From contig NZ_BNJW01000021.1 of assembly GCF_015751045.1 (NCBI RefSeq), forward strand, positions 1 to 57,986: a DNA stretch of 57,986 bases. The letters are read 5' to 3'. Below, in pieces: positions 1-7,790 of this stretch. Position numbers and translations under genes: made by a program. Position 1 is the first letter of the stretch. Every line of letters begins with the position of its first letter. The notes under the pieces were generated by a model, which saw only the letters and a list, made by a program, of their open reading frames with translations, did no database searches and was not told the origin of the DNA. This stretch comes from Enterococcus lactis. Its GTDB lineage: Bacteria > Bacillota > Bacilli > Lactobacillales > Enterococcaceae.

Positions 1-55
1 TGAAATAAGACTCTATTATTACAAGTTCATCCGTTGTAAGATGGGTATAGGTCAT
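1..55 (-). CDS. IS30-family transposase, N-terminal fragment cut by the window edge
   Basis: Read on the minus strand from the ATG at 53-55, the first 18 codons give MTYTHLTTDELVIIESYF, which resembles the start of IS30-family transposases of lactic acid bacteria. An AAGGAG ribosome site lies at 65-70 (minus strand). The rest is outside the window. The element points away from queA, so its terminal repeat probably lies somewhere in 70-125, but I cannot define the end from one side. Family assignment rests on 18 residues only. Confidence 0.6.
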   Translation of the reverse strand, partial: MTYTHLTTDELVIIESYF

Positions 56-182
56 TTGTACTCACTCCTTATAATTCTTTGGTCGGAACTATTTTGAGTG
101 TAGCACAAATGACTTTTTTAGTTGTCTAGCTTAATTTTACAATCGGCGGGAAATAAAAAGCTAGGATAAAAATGTGCTGATT

Positions 183-212
183 TTGCCAACAGAACGAAAA
201 ACATGATAGAAT
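183..212 (+). promoter_or_regulatory. Probable sigma-A promoter for queA
   Basis: TTGCCA at 183-188 and TAGAAT at 207-212 are separated by 18 bp and lie just upstream of the queA start. The putative IS30 end upstream would have cut queA off from any upstream operon promoter, so a local promoter makes sense. Inference from motif only. Confidence 0.4.
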
Positions 213-244
213 GATGAAGCACATGATAGAAAGTGAGTGACGAT

Positions 245-1276
245 ATGTTAACAACAGAAGATTTTGATTTTGACTTGCCGGAAGAGTTGATCGCACAAAC
301 ACCATTAAAAGACCGCGATCATTCTCGTTTACTTGTTTTGGATCGGAAAACTGGAGAAATGAAAGACAAGCATTTCCATGAAATCATTGAAGAATTACAC
401 CCTGGTGATGCGCTAGTCATGAATAATACACGCGTTCTACCTGCTCGTTTATATGGAGAAAAACCAGATACTGGTGCTCATTTAGAAGTCCTTCTTCTAA
501 CGAATACAGAAGGAGATACGTGGGAGACATTGATCAAACCTGCGAAACGTGCCAAAGTTGGGACAAGAATCTCTTTTGGTGATGGCAGATTGCAAGCAGT
601 AGTGAAAGAAGAATTGGAACACGGCGGACGTATCATTGACTTTGAGTATGAAGGAATTTTTCTAGAGATTCTTGAATCGTTGGGAGAAATGCCATTGCCT
701 CCATATATCAAAGAACGTCTGGAAGACCCAGATCGCTATCAAACTGTCTATGCGAAAGAAAATGGTTCTGCTGCAGCGCCAACAGCGGGATTGCATTTTA
801 CGAAAGAACTGCTTGATGAGATTGAAGCAAAGGGTGTTGAATTAGTCTATCTGACACTACATGTAGGGTTAGGTACATTCCGACCTGTCAGCGTAGATAA
901 AATTGAAGAACACCATATGCATAGTGAATTCTACCGTTTGACGGAAGAAGCAGCTGAGCGATTGAACCAAGTACGTAAAAATGGCGGGAAAATCGTGGCT
1001 GTCGGAACAACTTCAATTCGAACATTAGAAACGATTGGGACGAAATTTAATGGAGAAATCAAAGCAGACAGCGGATGGACTGATATTTTCATTACGCCTG
1101 GCTATGAATTCAAAGTGGTAGAAGCTTTCTCAACTAATTTCCATTTGCCAAAATCGACTTTAGTCATGTTAGTTAGTGCCTTTGCAGGAAGAGAATTGAC
1201 TTTATCTGCTTACCAGCATGCGATTGACGAGCGCTATCGTTTCTTTAGTTTCGGAGATGCGATGTTCGTGAAATAA
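245..1276 (+). CDS. queA: S-adenosylmethionine:tRNA ribosyltransferase-isomerase QueA
   Basis: QueA transfers and isomerises the ribosyl part of SAM onto preQ1-modified tRNA to give epoxyqueuosine, a cytosolic step of queuosine synthesis. The 343-residue product covers the full family length. It starts [20 protein letters not shown] and carries the conserved [10 protein letters not shown] and [10 protein letters not shown] blocks and the C-terminal [13 protein letters not shown] region. I chose the ATG at 245 rather than the in-frame GTG at 233: family members begin at this Met, and GAAAGTGAG upstream can serve as a weak ribosome site. tgt, the preceding pathway enzyme, lies 4.6 kb downstream on the same strand. 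In related genomes queA usually follows ruvB; here the upstream neighbour is an IS30-type fragment. Confidence 0.96.
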   Translation: MLTTEDFDFDLPEELIAQTPLKDRDHSRLLVLDRKTGEMKDKHFHEIIEELHPGDALVMNNTRVLPARLYGEKPDTGAHLEVLLLTNTEGDTWETLIKPAKRAKVGTRISFGDGRLQAVVKEELEHGGRIIDFEYEGIFLEILESLGEMPLPPYIKERLEDPDRYQTVYAKENGSAAAPTAGLHFTKELLDEIEAKGVELVYLTLHVGLGTFRPVSVDKIEEHHMHSEFYRLTEEAAERLNQVRKNGGKIVAVGTTSIRTLETIGTKFNGEIKADSGWTDIFITPGYEFKVVEAFSTNFHLPKSTLVMLVSAFAGRELTLSAYQHAIDERYRFFSFGDAMFVK

Positions 1277-1344
1277 AACTGGTTAGAACGATCGTACTAT
1301 GAGTATTAAAATGTCAAGAATATCTCCGTAAAAACAAAGAAAAA

Positions 1345-1376
1345 AGCTGCCAATTTTTTAACTGGCAGCTTTTTTC
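1345..1376 (+). terminator. Rho-independent terminator after queA
   Basis: AGCTGCCA (1345-1352) pairs with TGGCAGCT (1363-1370) and is followed by a T run. A matching A run on the other side makes it potentially bidirectional. Confidence 0.85.
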
Positions 1377-1586
1377 GATGCTTCTATTCGCAGATAATTA
1401 TGCAGTTGCGTTTCTGCTTTGAAGCACGTGTTATTACTAGAAACTTCATTAACGAGTAATAACATTGAAGAAGTTAAGAACTATCTTTATGATACACCAA
1501 CTTTTCAGCGACAATCGATCAATTTTTGTATGAAAAATGTAGTAAAATGCAAGTTAAAAGTTAAGAAAAATGCGTACAAATAAGAA

Positions 1587-1615
1587 AAAGCCGAGCTCTC
1601 GATAAGCTCGGCTTT
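1587..1615 (-). terminator. Terminator ending a minus-strand transcript
   Basis: AAAGCCGAGCT (1587-1597) pairs with AGCTCGGCTTT (1605-1615). Read on the minus strand the stem is followed by TTTTTCTTATT, a good termination signal; on the plus strand the tail is weaker. No plus-strand gene ends here, so the minus-strand reading fits better. Confidence 0.7.
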
Positions 1616-2010
1616 CTTGTATCTCGGAAGGATTCAAATAAACAGAAATGATTGTAACTTTCCATCATACATGCAAAGCACGGCGTTGAATTTCTTCATG
1701 TTAAACAAAAATTTTGTTTTCGTTACATCTTCAACATTTGAAACATCTCTTGTTCCTATTCAATTTTCAGACGTTTACGTTATTCAATTGTTACGTATCG
1801 CATTACTTCTTGTTTCGGATACTTCGTGATCCAAACATCCATACGCATTCACTATTTATAGTTTTGTACTCTACACGCATGTCTGGGTGAAACCTGTACT
1901 TCTAACAACTTTGTTTGCTTACACTGTTCTATCGAGAAATTCTTCTGTTTATTTGATGGTATCCTCCTTCCTTACATCTATATAATAGCATCTTTTGGTA
2001 GCGTTTGCAA
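1588..2010 (-). ncRNA. Candidate minus-strand transcription unit without a convincing ORF
   Basis: The 865-bp gap between queA and the P-ATPase holds no convincing coding gene. On the minus strand TTGCAA (2005-2010), a 17-bp spacer and TATTAT (1982-1987) form a near-consensus promoter, and the stem at 1587-1615 would end the RNA after roughly 390 nt. A strong AAGGAAGGAGG sits around 1965-1975 but no start codon is placed for it. Short frames exist (for example one giving MRMDVWITKYPKQEVMRY and stopping soon after) but they are broken by several stops. It could be a regulatory RNA, a small-peptide gene, or a decayed gene that kept its promoter and terminator. I do not recognise it as 6S, tmRNA or RNase P RNA. 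Confidence 0.35.
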
Positions 2011-2065
2011 ATGTAAGTGCTTTGGATTTTATACTTTCTTAACAAATAATCAATAGGCCCTTTGT

Positions 2066-2095
2066 TTGAAGTAATTAAAAAAAGGATGTTATAGT
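2066..2095 (+). promoter_or_regulatory. Probable promoter of the P-type ATPase gene
   Basis: TTGAAG (2066-2071), an 18-bp spacer and TATAGT (2090-2095) lie about 45 bp before the ATG at 2142. Motif-based only. Confidence 0.4.
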
Positions 2096-2141
2096 AAAAT
2101 TAGTACCTTTTTTTGTACGAAGATTTTAAAGGAGGAATAGG

Positions 2142-4781
2142 ATGGAAGAATACAAGCAGACAATAGAAGAAGTAAGGAAGGTAACGGAAGCAGATCCAGA
2201 TACTGGGTTGTCTTCACAAGAAGTGGATGAACGACGAAAAAAGCAGGGATTGAATAAATTCGATGAGGCACCAAAAGAATCAATGATCAAAAAATTCTTT
2301 CGAAGCTTGTCGGATTTTACAACGATCATCCTTCTTATAGCAGCGGTGATTTCCTTTTATACTGCATTTGCTACAGAGCATGGAGATTTATTTGAAGGAC
2401 TGCTGATCGTCGCTATCGTTGTAATCAACTCGGTATTGGCAATCGTCCAAGAAGGAAACGCAGAAAAAGCACTGGAATCCTTGCAAGATATGAATAAACA
2501 AACGGCAACTGTCATACGTGACGGCAAAGTGACCACTGTCGAGTCAGAGAAACTGGTGGTTGGGGATATTCTTGTTTTAGAGTCCGGTGATGCTATTTCT
2601 GCCGATGCCCGTTTGATCGAAACATCCCAATTTCGTGTAGAAGAATCGGCGTTGACTGGAGAAAGTGAAGCAGTCGAAAAAGATGCAGCATTCGTCGCAA
2701 AAGAAGATGAGTCATTAGGTGACCAACTTAATATGGTATTTAAAGGGTGTACGGTTGCTGCAGGTCGTGGGAAAGCCATCGTCACGGCTATTGGTATGGC
2801 TACTGAAATGGGTAAGATCGCGGATCTTTTGAACGAAAACACCATGCAAAAGACACCTTTACAGGTCCGGTTGAATCAGCTAGGCAAACGAATCAGTATG
2901 ATCGCTTTAGCGGCTGCGGCTTTAGTATTTGTGATTGGTGAATTACAAGGAGAACCACTCCTTGAAATGTTCATGACTTCGATTTCCTTGGCTGTTGCAG
3001 CTGTACCGGAAACCTTGACTGTTATTGTTACGTTGACACTTGCATACGGTGTGCAGAAGATGGCGAGGAAACATGCGATTATCCGGCAGCTACCAGCAGT
3101 AGAGACGCTAGGAACCGCTAATGTTATCTGCTCAGACAAAACAGGAACGCTGACACAAAATGAAATGCGCGTCCGCCGAGTCTGGAGCAAAGACGATGAA
3201 GTAACGAATATCGAAGACTCAATGACGAACAGCGCGATGGAAATATTGAAAATGGCTGCATTATGTACAGATGTGACGGTCGAACAAGAAGACGATGATC
3301 TTGTTATCAAAGGTAATCCAACAGAGGTAGCCATCGCTAGGGCTGTTGAAGAGAATTATCATACAAAAGCAGAATTAGAAGAAAAATATCCACGAGTAAA
3401 CGAGCTTCCTTTTGATTCTGAACGAAAAATGATGACAACAGTTCACCAAATGGGCGAAAAATACATCTCAATCACCAAAGGAGCATTCGATGTTCTTGCT
3501 CCGCGCTTTAGTTCAGGCGATGTAGAACAAGCAGCAATCGTTAATGATCGTTTCGGTAAACGGGCACTGAGAGTGATTGCTGTTGGTTATGCTACTTATG
3601 ACGAAGAACCGCAAGATATTTCTTCTGAAGCGTTGGAAAAAGACTTACGTTTGATTGGTCTGATCGGAATGATCGATCCGCCGCGTCCAGAAAGTAAAGG
3701 AGCAATCAAGCGAGCGAAAAAGGCCGGCATCGAAACAGTCATGATCACTGGAGATCATGTGGTAACTGCCAGTGCCATAGCGAAAGAATTAGGTATCTTG
3801 AATGATCCGTCAGAAGCACTCTCAGGATCAGAACTGCATCAATTATCAGACGAGGAATTAGATGCGCGTGTCAAATCTCTCTCTGTCTATGCTCGGGTAA
3901 CGCCAGAAGATAAGATCCGAATCGTCAAATCTTGGCAACGTACGGGTGCAGTCGTAGCGATGACTGGTGATGGCGTGAATGATGCACCAGCGTTGAAAGC
4001 AAGTAATGTCGGATGTGCCATGGGGATCACAGGTACAGATGTGGCGCAAAGTGCCGCAGATATGATTCTGACGGATGACAACTTTGCGACGATCGTCGAT
4101 GCTGTCAGTCAAGGACGCTCGGTTTATCAGAATATTCGTAAAGCAATCAACTTTTTGCTAAGTTGCAACATTTCTGAGATCTTTATTGTTTTGATTGCGA
4201 TGCTGTTAGGTTGGGGCGCACCATTCACAGCTGTACAGTTACTGTTTGTCAATGTAGTTGCCGATGGACTTCCAGGATTTGCTTTAGGAAGAGAACCAGC
4301 AGAACACGGCATCATGGATCAGCCACCTATTCCGAAAAACGAAGGGATCTTTGCTCGAGGCTTATTGCAAAAAATCGCCATAAACGCAGGGGTCTTTACC
4401 ATCGTAACTTTGTTTGGTTATTATTTAGGTAGTTATGTCGATACTATCAGCCCATGGGTAGACGCAAGTCAACATGTCGGTCAAACAGTTGCATTCTTGA
4501 TCTTAGCTTACTCATCAATTTTGCATGTGTTCAATGTACGCAGCAGTCAATCGATCTTTAAAGTCAATTTAGCAACCAATAAAGCTTTGGTAGAAATGGC
4601 GTTACTGGCATTAGCTATTACAACGGCTGTTGCTTTGCTGCCGTTTATGCAAGAACTATTCGGCCTAGTACACATCAGTTTGAATCACTGGTTCTTGGTA
4701 GGGATTTTGTCTATCGTACCAATCGCGGTCAATGAACTGATCAAGTTCCACCGATTGCCGGAAGCAGAAGGAGAGGAATGA
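2142..4781 (+). CDS. Cation-transporting P-type ATPase, calcium-pump type (P2A-like)
   Basis: An 879-residue membrane ATPase that would export Ca2+, possibly with Mn2+, using ATP. Visible motifs in order: N-terminal cation-ATPase domain, TGES actuator loop near residue 172, AVPETLTVIVTLTLAYG membrane ion-site segment, phosphorylation motif DKTGTLTQ with Asp near 332, FDSERKMMTT nucleotide-domain motif, MITGDH, TGDGVND near 608, and a C-terminal group of membrane helices. This order and length match SERCA/PMCA-type bacterial pumps; the exact ion is not proven by sequence. AAAGGAGG precedes the ATG. It is a single-gene unit with its own promoter and a strong terminator at 4824-4865. Confidence 0.9.
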   Translation: MEEYKQTIEEVRKVTEADPDTGLSSQEVDERRKKQGLNKFDEAPKESMIKKFFRSLSDFTTIILLIAAVISFYTAFATEHGDLFEGLLIVAIVVINSVLAIVQEGNAEKALESLQDMNKQTATVIRDGKVTTVESEKLVVGDILVLESGDAISADARLIETSQFRVEESALTGESEAVEKDAAFVAKEDESLGDQLNMVFKGCTVAAGRGKAIVTAIGMATEMGKIADLLNENTMQKTPLQVRLNQLGKRISMIALAAAALVFVIGELQGEPLLEMFMTSISLAVAAVPETLTVIVTLTLAYGVQKMARKHAIIRQLPAVETLGTANVICSDKTGTLTQNEMRVRRVWSKDDEVTNIEDSMTNSAMEILKMAALCTDVTVEQEDDDLVIKGNPTEVAIARAVEENYHTKAELEEKYPRVNELPFDSERKMMTTVHQMGEKYISITKGAFDVLAPRFSSGDVEQAAIVNDRFGKRALRVIAVGYATYDEEPQDISSEALEKDLRLIGLIGMIDPPRPESKGAIKRAKKAGIETVMITGDHVVTASAIAKELGILNDPSEALSGSELHQLSDEELDARVKSLSVYARVTPEDKIRIVKSWQRTGAVVAMTGDGVNDAPALKASNVGCAMGITGTDVAQSAADMILTDDNFATIVDAVSQGRSVYQNIRKAINFLLSCNISEIFIVLIAMLLGWGAPFTAVQLLFVNVVADGLPGFALGREPAEHGIMDQPPIPKNEGIFARGLLQKIAINAGVFTIVTLFGYYLGSYVDTISPWVDASQHVGQTVAFLILAYSSILHVFNVRSSQSIFKVNLATNKALVEMALLALAITTAVALLPFMQELFGLVHISLNHWFLVGILSIVPIAVNELIKFHRLPEAEGEE

Positions 4782-4823
4782 TCAACTGTTTCTAAGTTGA
4801 TTTTCTTTTTACTGGAACTATAC

Positions 4824-4865
4824 AAAAAGGAGGTGTGACATGAATGTTGTCACACCTCCTTTTTT
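4824..4865. terminator. Bidirectional terminator, member of the dispersed palindrome family
   Basis: AAAAAGGAGGTGTGACA (4824-4840) pairs with TGTCACACCTCCTTTTT (from 4848), flanked by A and T runs, between the convergent P-ATPase and DUF975 genes. The GTGTGACA core resembles the GACTGTGACA and GGTTGTGACA cores of palindromes at 37467, 43651, 51458 and 52283. Confidence 0.85.
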
Positions 4866-4906
4866 GCTAATAGGCTGAATATTTCTTTTACTGCCTCTCG
4901 ATAAAC

Positions 4907-4947
4907 GGTGTTCTCCTGCCAACCCCTCGGTCACAAGTCACACTCTC
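4907..4947 (-). repeat. Dispersed intergenic repeat, AACACC box module (copy 1)
   Basis: On the minus strand this reads TTGGCAGGAGAACACC (complement of 4907-4922) after GAGTGTGACTTGTGACC. The same TTGGCAG(G/A)AGAACAC box occurs at 43634-43649 and 52263-52278. It follows the stop of the DUF975 gene, so it sits in that gene's 3' UTR. Confidence 0.6.
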
Positions 4948-4949
4948 TT

Positions 4950-5648
4950 TTAAATATCTTTCGGCAATTGTTCATAAAATGCTGCTTTTGTTGTAGAAAT
5001 GTATGGGCTGAGCCATAGATAACCGATACCAGCAGTTGCTAATGCTAAGATATGCCAGCCGATAAATGAAAGATCTAACCAGAAAAGTTTTCCTTTGTAA
5101 CCATCCATCAATTTTCGACTTGCGGTGATCGTATCCAGTACTTTAGGCGTTTGACCTGTTTCTTGGACGATATCATAATAGATAAAATAGCTTTGAGAAT
5201 AAGAATAGCTTTTAATGATTCCAGGAATAACTAATAGCAAACCCCATAATGTTGTAAAGATTGAAATCAACACAGCTAAACCGATCACTCCGCCGATAAA
5301 CAAACCTTTGAATCCACGAAATGCATCTTTGAATGGTTCAATCTGATCTTTTTGACCACGTAAAACATCAAGATAAGTCCAAGAAATACCACTCATGAAC
5401 AAAGCGCTGATAATGCTAGAAATAATTCCACCACCGCCTCCTGAACTACCGCTTCCTGATGCCATCGCATCTGAGACGTTCGCTGAGCCATCATATGTGG
5501 CAATAGCAAACAAGATAATAGGAATCATAATAAGAAGAATAGCAACAATACCAATCAATGTAGGGATTAGATTTAATAAAACAGCTTGACCCCACCGACC
5601 TTTTAAACTCTCTTTTGCTTGGCGTTTTAATTCTGCAGAAGATTGCAT
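4950..5648 (-). CDS. DUF975 family integral membrane protein
   Basis: A 232-residue membrane protein of unknown role. It begins MQSSAELKRQAKESLKGRWG, the typical cytoplasmic lead of DUF975 proteins, followed by several hydrophobic helices and a glycine/serine-rich loop (GSGSSGGGGG) near residue 75. The conserved WGLLLVIPGIIKSYSYSQ segment and the late DxLSFIGWHIL region are visible. The ATG at 5648 has GGAGGG just upstream; the longer frame from 5687 lacks a ribosome site. It is monocistronic, convergent with the P-ATPase. Function is not known; some family members are linked to cell envelope stress, which I cannot test here. Confidence 0.85.
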   Translation of the reverse strand: MQSSAELKRQAKESLKGRWGQAVLLNLIPTLIGIVAILLIMIPIILFAIATYDGSANVSDAMASGSGSSGGGGGIISSIISALFMSGISWTYLDVLRGQKDQIEPFKDAFRGFKGLFIGGVIGLAVLISIFTTLWGLLLVIPGIIKSYSYSQSYFIYYDIVQETGQTPKVLDTITASRKLMDGYKGKLFWLDLSFIGWHILALATAGIGYLWLSPYISTTKAAFYEQLPKDI

Positions 5649-5790
5649 GATTTTACCCTCCTTTCTTTCATAAAACCAATATACCATGTATCAAAAAATA
5701 TTTCTGTCATAATGTTTATTTCTTTTTTGTTATTCATGAAAAAAAATAAAAAAAAAAATATTAAATAAAGTAGAAGGAAGCCGAGGGAAC

Positions 5791-5819
5791 TTGCAAAAAG
5801 CACTTGAAACGATTATGAT
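5791..5819 (+). promoter_or_regulatory. Promoter of tgt
   Basis: TTGCAA (5791-5796), 17-bp spacer, TATGAT (5814-5819), 44 bp before the tgt ATG. The preceding 90 bp are very A/T-rich and could act as an UP element. Confidence 0.6.
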
Positions 5820-5863
5820 GGTGGGAGTTGTCAAGATATTTTATATAGAAAGTAGGGAAATGA

Positions 5864-7009
<1,146 letters not shown>

Positions 7010-7045
7010 AGGAAAATCTTTTAAAAATTAAGTAAAAAACTAGTG

Positions 7046-7076
7046 TTAGCAGCATTTTTCTGCTAAAGTGTTTTTT
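7046..7076 (+). terminator. Weak terminator between tgt and yajC
   Basis: TTAGCAG (7046-7052) pairs with CTGCTAA (7060-7066), followed by AGTGTTTTTTG. The stem is short, so read-through into yajC is likely. Confidence 0.5.
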
Positions 7077-7105
7077 GTAGATACAGAATTAGTGAGGTGA
7101 AAAAA

Positions 7106-7486
7106 ATGGGATCATTACCAATGCTTGTGATGTTTATCGCGCTATTAGCAATGTGGTTTTTTATGTCACGTTCGCAAAAGAAACAACAGCAAGAACGTCA
7201 AAACTTGTTAGATAGCATGAAACCAGGTGATTCAGTCGTAACAATCGGCGGATTACACGGAGTTGTTTCAGAAATCGACAATGATAAACGGACAGTCGTT
7301 ATAGACTGCGAAGGGATCTTCCTTGAGTACGATCGTGCAGCAATCAAAACGGTCAAACCAGGAACTGTCGTAACAAATGATGCAACGACTACTGTTGAAA
7401 CAACAGAAGAACCAGCTGAGACAGTTGAAGTAAAAACTGAAACAACAGAAACGCTGGAAGAGACAGAAGAGAAAAAAGAAAAATAA
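7106..7486 (+). CDS. yajC: Preprotein translocase accessory subunit YajC
   Basis: A 126-residue single-span membrane protein associated with the SecDF-YajC part of the Sec machinery. An N-terminal hydrophobic helix (PMLVMFIALLAMWFFM) is followed by a basic SRSQKKQQQERQ turn and the conserved MKPGDSVVTIGGLHGVVSEI domain. The C-terminal third is an acidic Thr/Glu tail rich in TTVETTEEPAET-type runs, longer than the E. coli tail and probably disordered. I chose the ATG at 7106 because GAGGTG sits 7 bases before it; an upstream in-frame GTG at 7097 overlaps that ribosome site. Confidence 0.93.
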   Translation: MGSLPMLVMFIALLAMWFFMSRSQKKQQQERQNLLDSMKPGDSVVTIGGLHGVVSEIDNDKRTVVIDCEGIFLEYDRAAIKTVKPGTVVTNDATTTVETTEEPAETVEVKTETTETLEETEEKKEK

Positions 7487-7508
7487 GTATCAAAGCTTAT
7501 TTAAAGAC

Positions 7509-7542
7509 GAGGTAGGGCAGAAAGGTGTCCTACCTCATTTTT
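7509..7542 (+). terminator. Terminator after yajC
   Basis: GAGGTAGG (7509-7516) pairs with CCTACCTC (7529-7536) and is followed by ATTTTTTATT. Confidence 0.85.
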
Positions 7543-7643
7543 TATTCAAAAAAGAAAGAGATAAGAGCATAGGATACATTGCTCAACGTTGAATAATCGG
7601 ATGTGTCATATAAATAATAATAAATAACTTTATATATTTTTCC

Positions 7644-7718
7644 ATGTAAACACTTATAAATAAAGGGATTTTATATTTAAAAATAACTGTGAAAAAAATC
7701 ACAAAAAAGTGTTTACAT
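7644..7718 (+). promoter_or_regulatory. adhE control region: Rex-type operator inside a 12-bp perfect inverted repeat
   Basis: TGTGA-N6-TCACA at 7688-7703 matches the Rex operator, the NADH/NAD sensor that represses fermentative genes. Around it, ATGTAAACACTT (7644-7655) and AAGTGTTTACAT (7707-7718) form a perfect 12-bp inverted repeat with a 51-bp interval; the right arm overlaps the -35 box. The Rex match rests on the known consensus; the role of the outer repeat is unknown. Confidence 0.65.
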
Positions 7719-7740
7719 AGAAAAACAAATATTGTATGAT
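7712..7740 (+). promoter_or_regulatory. adhE promoter
   Basis: TTTACA (7712-7717), 17-bp spacer, TATGAT (7735-7740), giving a leader of about 45 nt before the ATG at 7791. Confidence 0.7.
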
Positions 7741-7790
7741 ATACATGTGAATGATTTAACAAATAACCATGACCCATTAGGAGGATAATG

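Noticed and set aside
1617-1829. A 70-codon plus-strand ORF in the gap
   Set aside because: No ribosome site, no protein-like composition, and it lies antisense to the better supported transcription unit.
1588-1990. 6S RNA, tmRNA, RNase P RNA or a T-box in the gap after queA
   Set aside because: None of their conserved cores (for example the T-box GGTGGNACCGCG) could be found.
5690-5863. A preQ1 riboswitch before tgt
   Set aside because: Region is a poly-A/T tract and promoter; no preQ1 aptamer stem-loop seen.
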